Shown: positions 34,982 to 42,472 of the stretch, in pieces
Position numbering within the stretch: position 1 is the stretch's first letter
Layout of the letters: the number at the start of each line of letters is the position of its first letter
NCBI RefSeq assembly: GCF_030326305.1
Contig: NZ_JACAKB010000009.1
Span: 1-64,000, forward strand
Source: Myroides odoratimimus
GTDB taxonomy: Bacteria > Bacteroidota > Bacteroidia > Flavobacteriales > Flavobacteriaceae
Direction: 5' to 3'
DNA length: 64,000 nucleotides
Position numbers and translations under genes: made by a program
Notes under the pieces: generated by a model
The model's input: only the letters and a program-made list of their open reading frames with translations
What the model was told of the DNA's origin: nothing
Databases searched by the model: none

Positions 34982-36067
34982 TTATAAATTGTTTATCTTT
35001 TTTTTTTCGCCTTCAAAAGATAAAGACGCTAACTGCATTAGACACAATTCTACTAGTAATCTCTGGTTTTGACTTGATTTATACTTTAAATCACAATCAT
35101 TCGCTATCTCTATTGCTTGTAACAAGAAAGGCATTGATGTTTGTTGTGACTGATTATAAAACAATTGTTTTCCATGATCTCCAATCTCTAATAGATTGAT
35201 TGTCTCAGGTGTTTTACAAACCATCAAATCTCTAAAGTGAGAAGCCAATCCAGATACAAAATGGTGTCCATCAAATCCTTTAGATAAGATATCATTATAC
35301 GCTAGTAATAATGCAGGAATATTATTCTGTAAAACAAAATCAGTGATACGAATATAATATTCAAAGTCTAATACATTAAGATTTTCAGCAACAGCTTGTC
35401 TTGTTAAGTTTCTACCACAATAAGAAACAACTCTATCAAATATAGATAATGCATCACGCATAGCACCATCAGCTTTCTGCGCTATAATACGCAAGGCATC
35501 ATCCTCAAAGTTGACTCCTTGACTTCTAGCAACATCAGCTAAGTGATTAGCCGCATCAGCAATAGTGATTCGTTTAAAATCAAATATCTGACATCTAGAT
35601 AAGATAGTTGGTATGATCTTATGCTTCTCGGTAGTTGCTAATATAAAAATAGCATGACGAGGCGGTTCTTCTAATGTTTTTAAGAAAGCATTAAACGCTG
35701 CAGAAGATAGCATGTGCACCTCATCTATAATATACACCTTATACTTTCCAGTCTGTGGTGGTATACGCACTTGATCAATAAGACTTCTGATATCATCCAC
35801 TGAGTTATTAGACGCAGCATCTAATTCAAATACATTAAATGCAAAGTCCTCATTTGGATCATCATATCCCTCTTGGTTTATCTTTCTAGCTAAAATACGA
35901 GCACATGTCGTCTTACCTACTCCTCTAGGTCCTGTAAATAACAAAGCCTGTGCTAAGTGATTACTCTCAATAGCATTAACTAGAGTACTTGTAATAGCTT
36001 GTTGGCCTACTACATCTCTAAATGTTTGGGGTCTATATTTTCGGGCAGATACGATAAATTGTTCCAT
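34982..36067 (-). CDS. dnaX: DNA polymerase III subunit gamma (dnaX, short form)
   Basis: 361 residues: the clamp-loader ATPase domains I-III. Visible motifs are the start KYRPQTFRDVVGQ, Walker A FTGPRGVGKTTCARILARK, Walker B YIIDEVHMLS, the sensor-1 region LATTEKHKIIPTILSRCQIFDFKRI and the sensor-2 area GAMRDALSIFDRV. The four-cysteine zinc module of the classical DnaX appears to be lacking here: no Cys cluster follows Walker A. The frame ends five codons after an A10 tract (FEGEKKKINNL then TAA), which fits a gamma form made when no slippage occurs. A -7 element CAAAGGTA (minus) at 36084-36091 may start the transcript. Confidence 0.93.
   Translation of the reverse strand: MEQFIVSARKYRPQTFRDVVGQQAITSTLVNAIESNHLAQALLFTGPRGVGKTTCARILARKINQEGYDDPNEDFAFNVFELDAASNNSVDDIRSLIDQVRIPPQTGKYKVYIIDEVHMLSSAAFNAFLKTLEEPPRHAIFILATTEKHKIIPTILSRCQIFDFKRITIADAANHLADVARSQGVNFEDDALRIIAQKADGAMRDALSIFDRVVSYCGRNLTRQAVAENLNVLDFEYYIRITDFVLQNNIPALLLAYNDILSKGFDGHHFVSGLASHFRDLMVCKTPETINLLEIGDHGKQLFYNQSQQTSMPFLLQAIEIANDCDLKYKSSQNQRLLVELCLMQLASLSFEGEKKKINNL
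34998..35007 (-). promoter_or_regulatory. A10 slippery tract between gamma and tau frames
   Basis: Ten A residues on the minus strand: GAA AAA AAA AAG in the gamma frame. Re-reading one A (-1) passes into GAT AAA CAA, the tau frame. A small stem (CTTTA/TAAAG, 34961-34975) lies about 22 bases downstream but is weak. A tract of this length also permits RNA-polymerase slippage, as in Thermus dnaX. A sequencing error in the run cannot be excluded by eye. Confidence 0.7.
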
Positions 36068-36114
36068 AGGTCTCTTATTATCGCAAAGGTAGTTTATTTT
36101 TTAGAATACAGAAA

Positions 36115-36810
36115 TTATTCTCTTAACTCAGCAGGGAAAAACTCATCTTTACCTATCTTGTTTGACCACTGTTTTCTAAGTTCATTTAAGTGAATAGGCT
36201 TATGAGGCTCTCTGCTTTCTAACTCAAAAGTATAAAACAAATACTGTAACTGTACTTCTATATAAAAGTCATCCAAATAAAGTTCTGGATGATACTCCGA
36301 CTTCAAATCTAAACTGAATGTTCGGGCGGCAGTATTAGACCAAAAAGCCTTCCACCCACTTTTAAACTCCTTAATCAATTTATATACAGTCTGTCCTGTC
36401 TGACGATCAATAAGCTTAATCAGCACTTTCCCATCATTACGAGACAGTTTCTTTAATCTCGCTGTAAACTGTTCTTCTAGATATTTCTGAGAGCGTTTTA
36501 TATATTTACGCTTATCACTATTACTAGTCATCTTATCTAGGTTTGCATTAAGAATCACTAGATTCTCTGCTGTTGCCTTTGCATAAGGATATACTCTACG
36601 CAATCTATTGCGAAGAATAATCATATCACGTCGATACTTCTCGTCTTTAATATCTACCCCAATATAAATCTCAGGAATAGTATATTCCTGTATAGTATCT
36701 CCTTCTATTATGAGTTCATGCGGTATCTCTGGTACTTCAACTAGCTTCTTATCTTGTGCAATAAGGTATTGCACAAAAAACACAAAACTAATTACTAAAA
36801 GCTTTTTCAT
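36115..36810 (-). CDS. DUF4294 domain-containing protein
   Basis: 231 residues with a signal peptide (MKKLLVISFVFFVQYLIAQ). The motif pair YRRDMIILRNRLRRVYPYAKAT and SRNDGKVLIKLIDRQTGQTVYKLIKEFKSGWKAFWSN is characteristic of this Bacteroidota-specific family. It ends in RKQWSNKIGKDEFF. It probably lives in the periplasm; the function is unknown. It stands 48 bp upstream of dnaX on the same strand. Confidence 0.85.
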   Translation of the reverse strand: MKKLLVISFVFFVQYLIAQDKKLVEVPEIPHELIIEGDTIQEYTIPEIYIGVDIKDEKYRRDMIILRNRLRRVYPYAKATAENLVILNANLDKMTSNSDKRKYIKRSQKYLEEQFTARLKKLSRNDGKVLIKLIDRQTGQTVYKLIKEFKSGWKAFWSNTAARTFSLDLKSEYHPELYLDDFYIEVQLQYLFYTFELESREPHKPIHLNELRKQWSNKIGKDEFFPAELRE

Positions 36811-36891
36811 AACCTAAATTATACTCCAAAATTATCTCTTTTTGTTGAGTAATAATAATAGTATTAGGTAAATTAGCAAAAAAATAAAATC

Positions 36892-37983
36892 ATGAGTACA
36901 AAGACAATTCTAGATGACAGTTCACTAGCTTTTTTAGAAACATATTTAAATAACCCATCTCCTACTGGACATGAGTCAAATAACCAAAAGACTTGGATGG
37001 AATATCTAAAACCTTATGTAGACACTTTTATTACAGACACTTATGGTACTGCTGTAGGAATAATCAATCCTGATGCTCCTTATAAAGTTGTGATAGAAGG
37101 ACACGCTGACGAAATCTCTTGGTACGTTAAGTATATCACTGAAGAAGGTTTTATTCACGTAGTTAGAAATGGTGGTAGTGATCACATGATCGCCCCTTCT
37201 AAACGAGTACATATCCATACTAAAAAAGGAATTGTAGAAGGTGTATTCGGATGGCCTGCTATACACATCAGAAATAGAGCTGGAAAAGAAGAATCTCCAA
37301 AAATAGAAACAAACTTTATTGACCTAGGATGTGACTCTAAGGCTGAAGTAGAAGCATTAGGAGTACATGTAGGTTGTGTGATTACATACCCTGACACTTT
37401 CACTATCTTAAACAATAATCGTTTTGTATGTCGTGCTATTGACAACAGAATGGGTGGTTTTATGATTGCACAAGTAGCTCGTTTATTAAAGGAGAATAAC
37501 AAGGCACTACCTTTTGGACTTTATATCGTAAACGCAGTTCAAGAAGAAGTAGGATTAAGAGGTGCTGAAATGATCACACAAACGATTAAACCTAATGTAG
37601 CTATCGTAACAGATGTTTGTCATGATTCTAATACACCGATGGTAGACAAGAATATCGAAGGGGATAATAAGATTGGTAGAGGTCCTGTAGTAGGATATGC
37701 TCCTGCTATCCAAAATAACTTAAGAGAGTTAATCGAAGAAACAGCTGAGTATAACAATATTCCTTTCCAACGCAATGCCATGAGCAGAGTAACAGGTACA
37801 GATACAGATGCCTTTGCTTATAGCAATGGAGGTGTTGCTTCAGCACTTATCTCTCTTCCTCTAAGATATATGCATACTACAGTAGAGATGGTTCACAGAG
37901 ATGATGTTGAAAACACAATCAAACTAATCTACGAAACACTACTTAAAATAGAGAATAACGAAACTTTTTCGTACTTTAAATAA
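36892..37983 (+). CDS. M42 family metallopeptidase (aminopeptidase)
   Basis: A 363-residue cytosolic enzyme that removes N-terminal residues from peptides using two metal ions. Metal and catalytic residues can be seen in order: EGHADEISW (His-x-Asp), IDNRMGG (bridging Asp), QEEVGLRGAEM (catalytic Glu pair), VTDVCHDS (Asp) and the C-terminal RYMHTTVEMVHRDDV (His). Length and motifs match glutamyl-aminopeptidase/FrvX-type proteins, which form large dodecameric shells. It is a single gene, divergent from DUF4294, with its own terminator. Confidence 0.93.
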   Translation: MSTKTILDDSSLAFLETYLNNPSPTGHESNNQKTWMEYLKPYVDTFITDTYGTAVGIINPDAPYKVVIEGHADEISWYVKYITEEGFIHVVRNGGSDHMIAPSKRVHIHTKKGIVEGVFGWPAIHIRNRAGKEESPKIETNFIDLGCDSKAEVEALGVHVGCVITYPDTFTILNNNRFVCRAIDNRMGGFMIAQVARLLKENNKALPFGLYIVNAVQEEVGLRGAEMITQTIKPNVAIVTDVCHDSNTPMVDKNIEGDNKIGRGPVVGYAPAIQNNLRELIEETAEYNNIPFQRNAMSRVTGTDTDAFAYSNGGVASALISLPLRYMHTTVEMVHRDDVENTIKLIYETLLKIENNETFSYFK

Positions 37984-37988
37984 CATAG

Positions 37989-38011
37989 TAAGGCAGCCAT
38001 TCGCTGCCTTA
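37989..38011 (+). terminator. Terminator of the M42 peptidase gene
   Basis: TAAGGCAGC (37989-37997) and GCTGCCTTA (38003-38011) pair around CATTC and run into TTTTTT. Confidence 0.85.
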
Positions 38012-38100
38012 TTTTTTATGAATTATCTACCAATTTTATACAAACAAATCAAAGGAATATGATTAAATCCTCTATCTTTGAATAAAAATACATTTAGATA

Positions 38101-38880
38101 ATGTCCAATTACAATCGCAACAAAAATAAAGTTGCAAAACTAAATACAAACTTAACTCTTGCACAAATCATTGAGCAAGCAGGTACCAATCCAGAATATA
38201 GAATTGTATTTTACAATCGTTTTTTAAAAGATGATATTTATGTGCTCGTTGAAAAAGGAGCTTTAGAAGGTAAGACTGATGGTAGCATGGATCCTACACC
38301 TCCTATTATTGCTTTTGAGAACAACTGTATTCCTGTATTTACACATCCAGATAGAATATACGATGCTAGTGCTATACATCAAGAAATGGATTATATGAAA
38401 GTAAGAGGAAATGACTTCTTAGAAATGACACTAGGAGCTACTATCATTGTCAATCCTTTTTCTAAAGTATACAAAGAATTAGTCGTAGAAGAAATAGCAG
38501 AAATGCTGAACGGTAGTATATTCAACACCTTAAGTAGCCCTGTATTAAAAGCTCAGATGAATGTAAAAATAGGAGCACCAGAGACTGAACCTACTGTTTT
38601 ATTAGAAGAGTTAAAAACTGCCTTTTCTGAGCACGAACTTATTAACGCAGCTTATATCGGTTGGACATTTAATGAGATCTTAGATAAAAATGCTCATTAT
38701 GTATTCGCGATAGAGTGCGCTAAAGAATTAACTGATTTTAAAGAAGTAGCAGATTTAATCTCTAACTTCTGTAAACCTCATTTAACGAAAGAGGAATATA
38801 TAGATATTATCAAGTTAGAAAAGAATGGAAACTTTAGCGATTATTTCTATAATCACGCCACTCCTTTCTACACAAAATAA
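38101..38880 (+). CDS. SseB family protein
   Basis: A 259-residue cytoplasmic protein of the SseB (enhanced serine sensitivity) family. The N-terminal domain (~20-125) carries PPIIAFENNCIPVFTHPDRIYD, the usual SseB motif, and GNDFLEMTLGATIIVNPFSK. A C-terminal domain (~150-255) is the SseB_C type. The molecular role is unknown; overproduction in E. coli alters serine sensitivity. It is followed 6 bp later by the acetyltransferase gene, so the two are probably co-transcribed. Confidence 0.85.
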   Translation: MSNYNRNKNKVAKLNTNLTLAQIIEQAGTNPEYRIVFYNRFLKDDIYVLVEKGALEGKTDGSMDPTPPIIAFENNCIPVFTHPDRIYDASAIHQEMDYMKVRGNDFLEMTLGATIIVNPFSKVYKELVVEEIAEMLNGSIFNTLSSPVLKAQMNVKIGAPETEPTVLLEELKTAFSEHELINAAYIGWTFNEILDKNAHYVFAIECAKELTDFKEVADLISNFCKPHLTKEEYIDIIKLEKNGNFSDYFYNHATPFYTK

Positions 38881-38886
38881 CAAACA

Positions 38887-39549
38887 ATGGCAAAGGAAGC
38901 TAAATTCACCCCTATCGACTTAGAATCGTGGAACAGGACTCCTTACTATGAATATTACCGAAATATTCTAAAGACAAAATATACGGTAAGTATTAAAATA
39001 GAAATTACAGAAGTATTCAGTCTATACAAAAGTAAAGGATACAAGTTCTTTCCTACCTTCTTATATATCATCATGAAAGCACTTAACAACAGTGAGGAGC
39101 TTCGCACTTGTATACATGAAGGTCAACTAGGCACATGGAATTTTTTAGCCCCACAATACACCCTCTTTCACGAAGATGACAAAACATTTTCTGATTTATG
39201 GAGTGAACACGCTGATGACTTTAAAGCTTTTCACCACAATATCATCTCTGATATCGAGAAGTACAAGGATGTTAAAGGAATAAAGATAAAAGAAGGTCTA
39301 CCTGCTAATTTTGTTCCCATCTCTTGCGTTCCTTGGATTAGCTTTGAGAGCATTAGTCAAGATACTTCTCATGACTCTGATTTTTTAAAGCCAATTATTC
39401 GTTTTGGCAAGTATTATCAAGAGCATGATAAGGTTTTAATACCATTATCTATATATGTCAATCATGCTATAGCAGACGGATATCACACTTCCATGTTCTT
39501 ACAAGACATACAAGATATCGCAAACGATGCTAGAAACTGGATATTATAA
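38887..39549 (+). CDS. cat: Type A chloramphenicol acetyltransferase
   Basis: 220 residues. The catalytic motif near the C-terminus is VNHAIADGYH (HxxxDG), where the His is the general base. TFLYIIMKALNNSEELRTC and FVPISCVPWISFESISQ are further CAT motifs, and the N-terminal TPIDLESWNRTPYYEYY matches type A enzymes. It would transfer acetyl from acetyl-CoA to chloramphenicol, working as a trimer. The gene is embedded in core DNA next to sseB with no mobile-element signs, so it looks like an intrinsic resistance gene. Some CAT-like proteins have other acceptors. Confidence 0.9.
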   Translation: MAKEAKFTPIDLESWNRTPYYEYYRNILKTKYTVSIKIEITEVFSLYKSKGYKFFPTFLYIIMKALNNSEELRTCIHEGQLGTWNFLAPQYTLFHEDDKTFSDLWSEHADDFKAFHHNIISDIEKYKDVKGIKIKEGLPANFVPISCVPWISFESISQDTSHDSDFLKPIIRFGKYYQEHDKVLIPLSIYVNHAIADGYHTSMFLQDIQDIANDARNWIL

Positions 39550-39576
39550 GGATTATCTCTACAAGAGGTAATCCTT
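39548..39576 (+). terminator. Terminator after cat
   Basis: AAGGATTA (39548-39555) and TAATCCTT (39569-39576) pair and run into a T tract, overlapping the last base of the stop. Confidence 0.75.
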
Positions 39577-39679
39577 TTTTTATTTCCTCCCTACTTCAAT
39601 AAACCTCATTATCAAACAACTACCCTATCAATCCCTTCATAGTCTCTGTTAATTTATCCTTCTTAGACAAATAACCCCC

Positions 39680-39708
39680 TTGTCGCGTATATAATTAGTG
39701 TACTTTTG
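39680..39708 (+). promoter_or_regulatory. Bacteroidota-type promoter of the Bcr/CflA gene
   Basis: TTG (39680-39682), an 18-bp spacer and TACTTTTG (39701-39708) closely match the -33/-7 consensus. The ATG follows 22 bp after the -7 box. Confidence 0.6.
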
Positions 39709-39730
39709 CCGATTCTAAAATTTTTAATAT

Positions 39731-40906
39731 ATGCCACAACAACATAAGAATAGTTTTTTCTTTTTAGTATATCTAGTAGGGTTAAGTATCATAGGGTTTT
39801 TAGCAACAGATATGTACTTACCAGCATTTGACAAGATGCGTATTGATCTTGACACCACTAAAAGTAATATTAGCGCTACCTTAAGTTTATTCCTTGCTGG
39901 ATACGCTATCGCACAACTAATGTGGGGACCAATATCTGACAAAGTCGGTAAACCAAAAACCATTATAATAGGTCTTAGTATATTCACTATTTCCTCTTTA
40001 GCAATTTTCTTTACAGATAGCGTAATCGCCTTTATCGTATTAAGACTAATACAAGCTATCGGAGTATGTGCTGCTGCTGTTAGCTGGCAAGCCTTAGTTA
40101 TAGAAAAATATCCTTCTAGCGAGACGAATAAGGTATTTGCATCTATTATGCCTTTAGTAGCCCTATCACCCGCTCTAGCGCCTTTATTAGGAGTATACTT
40201 ATTAGATCATTTCGGATGGAGATCTATCTTTATCACATTAGCAATTATATCTGTTCTTCTGATTTTATACACTTTCACTATAAAAGAAGAAAAGAAAGTA
40301 GAAGAAACAGTACAAGTTGAAGCAAAGAGTATTTCTTATTTCGAAATACTTAAGTCAAAAAAATACGTAGGTAATGTACTTATCTATGCATTGTGCTCTG
40401 CTGCCTTCTTTGCATGGCTGACAGGATCACCTTTCTTCTTAAAAGAAATGGGATACAATGAAAGCGAAATAGGCTTTAGTTTTGTACCTCAGACCATTGC
40501 CTTCTTAGTAGGTGGCTTTGGATACAGAACACTATCTTCTAGAGTAAATGGAGACGTATTAATGCCTTTCTTTATAGCATTATTTGTTATCGCTATTAGT
40601 TCACTTACAGCATTAGCAGTGTTTACTACTCCTACCCTGACTACCTTATTAATCCCGTTTTGTTTAATGGCTTTTGTCAATGGAGCATCATACCCTATTG
40701 TAGTTTCAGAAGCTTTAAAGCTATATCCTAATAACTCAGGTAAAGCAGCTGCTCTGCAAAACACTATTCAATTAGGAATGTGTTTTATCGCTAGCTCCAT
40801 AGTTTCTCTATTTACAGAAGACGCTTTATTTACTACTGTATTAGTTATGACCGGAACTATTCCACTAATATACATAGCCTACCGATTGACAAAAAGTTCA
40901 AAATAA
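39731..40906 (+). CDS. Bcr/CflA family multidrug efflux MFS transporter
   Basis: 391 residues and twelve hydrophobic segments. The family start SIIGFLATDMYLPAFDKM, motif A-like GPISDKVGKPKTIIIGL and LRLIQAIGVCAAAVSWQALV identify the Bcr/CflA branch (bicyclomycin, sulfonamide and chloramphenicol exporters). It is driven by proton exchange in the inner membrane. The position directly after a chloramphenicol acetyltransferase is suggestive, but the pump has its own promoter and cat its own terminator. Confidence 0.92.
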   Translation: MPQQHKNSFFFLVYLVGLSIIGFLATDMYLPAFDKMRIDLDTTKSNISATLSLFLAGYAIAQLMWGPISDKVGKPKTIIIGLSIFTISSLAIFFTDSVIAFIVLRLIQAIGVCAAAVSWQALVIEKYPSSETNKVFASIMPLVALSPALAPLLGVYLLDHFGWRSIFITLAIISVLLILYTFTIKEEKKVEETVQVEAKSISYFEILKSKKYVGNVLIYALCSAAFFAWLTGSPFFLKEMGYNESEIGFSFVPQTIAFLVGGFGYRTLSSRVNGDVLMPFFIALFVIAISSLTALAVFTTPTLTTLLIPFCLMAFVNGASYPIVVSEALKLYPNNSGKAAALQNTIQLGMCFIASSIVSLFTEDALFTTVLVMTGTIPLIYIAYRLTKSSK

Positions 40907-40913
40907 TAGACAC

Positions 40914-40949
40914 AAAAAAAGGAACCTAAATATTTAGGTTCCTTTTTTT
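40914..40949. terminator. Bidirectional terminator
   Basis: A run of A with GGAACCTAAA (ending 40930) pairs with TTTAGGTTCC (40933-40942) and a T run. It separates the convergent pump and SPT-like genes. Confidence 0.85.
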
Positions 40950-40968
40950 TATATATTCTATCTACATA

Positions 40969-42234
40969 TTATGCGTTAGATACATCTACAGTAGTTGCTT
41001 CTGCAATTTGTTTGTAAGTACCATTCTCTAACTTCTCGCGGATAGCTTCATAAGCTTTTAATGTCTCATCGATATCCTCTTTAGTATGAGTTGCTGTAGG
41101 AATCATTCTCAATAAGATAATTCCTTTAGGAATAACTGGATAAACAACGATTGATAAGAAAATATTATAGTTCTCTCTCAAGTCATTTACCATAACCATT
41201 GCCTCAGGAATACTTCCTTCTAAGTACACAGGAGTAACACAAGTATTTGTATCACCGATGTTGAATCCTCTGTCTTTTAATCCATTCTGAAGTAAGTTTA
41301 CATTCTCCCATAACTTCGCTTTTAACTCAGGATTAGTTCTTAAAAGCTCTAAACGTTTTAATGCTCCTTTAGTGAAAATCATTGGTAATGATTTTGCGAA
41401 CATTTGAGAACGTAAATTATATTTTAAATAATCAATAATATCTTTATCTGCTGCTACGAAAGCTCCGATAGAAGCCATAGACTTAGCAAAAGTAGAGAAG
41501 TACACATCGATACCATCTTGACATCCTTGCTCCTCACCTGCTCCTGCTCCTGTAGCACCTAGAGTACCGAATCCATGAGCATCATCAACTAATAAACGGA
41601 AGTTGTATTTCTCTTTAAGAGCTACTATTTCTTTTAATTTACCTTGTTGACCTCTCATACCGAATACCCCCTCAGTGATCACTAAGATACCTCCACCTGT
41701 AGTTTCAGCCATTTTAGTTGCTCTCTCTAAGTTCTTTTCGATACTTTCGATATCATTGTGTTTATAAGTAAAACGTTTACCCATATGTAAACGAACACCA
41801 TCAATAATACAAGCGTGAGAATCTACATCGTATACGATTACATCATTCTTCGTTACTAAAGCGTCGATGATAGAAACCATCCCTTGGTAACCAAAGTTTA
41901 ATAAATAAGCTGCTTCTTTTTGTACGAATGCTGCTAATTCATTTTGTAATTGCTCGTGCATTGTAGTATGTCCAGACATCATACGAGCACCCATTGGATA
42001 AGCTGCTCCATATTCAGCAGCTGCTTCAGCATCTACTTTTCTAACTTCTGGGTGATTAGATAAACCTAAATAATCATTGATACTCCAGTTAATAACTTCT
42101 TTTCCATGAAACATCATACGATTTGACAAAGGTCCCTCTAGCTTAGGAAACACATAATATCCTTCCGCTTGAGATGCCCATTTTCCTAAAGGCCCTTTAT
42201 TTTTCTGTATTCTGTCAAATAAATCGTTTACCAT
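40969..42234 (-). CDS. Serine palmitoyltransferase-like alpha-oxoamine synthase
   Basis: A 421-residue PLP enzyme of the KBL/SPT/AONS family. Visible motifs are SINDYLGLSNHPEV, GARMMSGHTTMHEQLQNELA, YDVDSHACIIDG (cofactor-stacking His), LVDDAHGFGTLG (PLP-binding Asp and His) and STFAKSMASIGAF (the Schiff-base Lys). It condenses an amino acid with an acyl-CoA. In Bacteroidota such proteins start sphingolipid or, from cysteate, sulfonolipid synthesis; I cannot tell which from sequence. It is a single gene between two terminators. Confidence 0.85.
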   Translation of the reverse strand: MVNDLFDRIQKNKGPLGKWASQAEGYYVFPKLEGPLSNRMMFHGKEVINWSINDYLGLSNHPEVRKVDAEAAAEYGAAYPMGARMMSGHTTMHEQLQNELAAFVQKEAAYLLNFGYQGMVSIIDALVTKNDVIVYDVDSHACIIDGVRLHMGKRFTYKHNDIESIEKNLERATKMAETTGGGILVITEGVFGMRGQQGKLKEIVALKEKYNFRLLVDDAHGFGTLGATGAGAGEEQGCQDGIDVYFSTFAKSMASIGAFVAADKDIIDYLKYNLRSQMFAKSLPMIFTKGALKRLELLRTNPELKAKLWENVNLLQNGLKDRGFNIGDTNTCVTPVYLEGSIPEAMVMVNDLRENYNIFLSIVVYPVIPKGIILLRMIPTATHTKEDIDETLKAYEAIREKLENGTYKQIAEATTVDVSNA

Positions 42235-42434
42235 AATATAACTATGTTTAAAAAAACAATTGCAAAAATAATGATATTTTGTATGCTTTCATAATAAATA
42301 GGGAACTATTTGAACCGAAACCCCTCTAACTGTGATAGTATTAAATGCATTTTACATATAATATCTCAATATAAAAACGCGAACAAAATGACCATTTTTT
42401 TCACAAAACATCTAATGAAAAGTGTTTTTAAAAT

Positions 42435-42461
42435 AAAAACCTCCCAATATGGGAGGTTTTT
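42435..42461 (-). terminator. Terminator after the 799-residue E1 gene
   Basis: AAAAACCTCCC (42435-42445) and GGGAGGTTTTT (42451-42461) form a perfect 11-bp stem with AATAT loop; T tract on the minus strand. Confidence 0.85.
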
Positions 42462-42472
42462 ACTTCATATTT

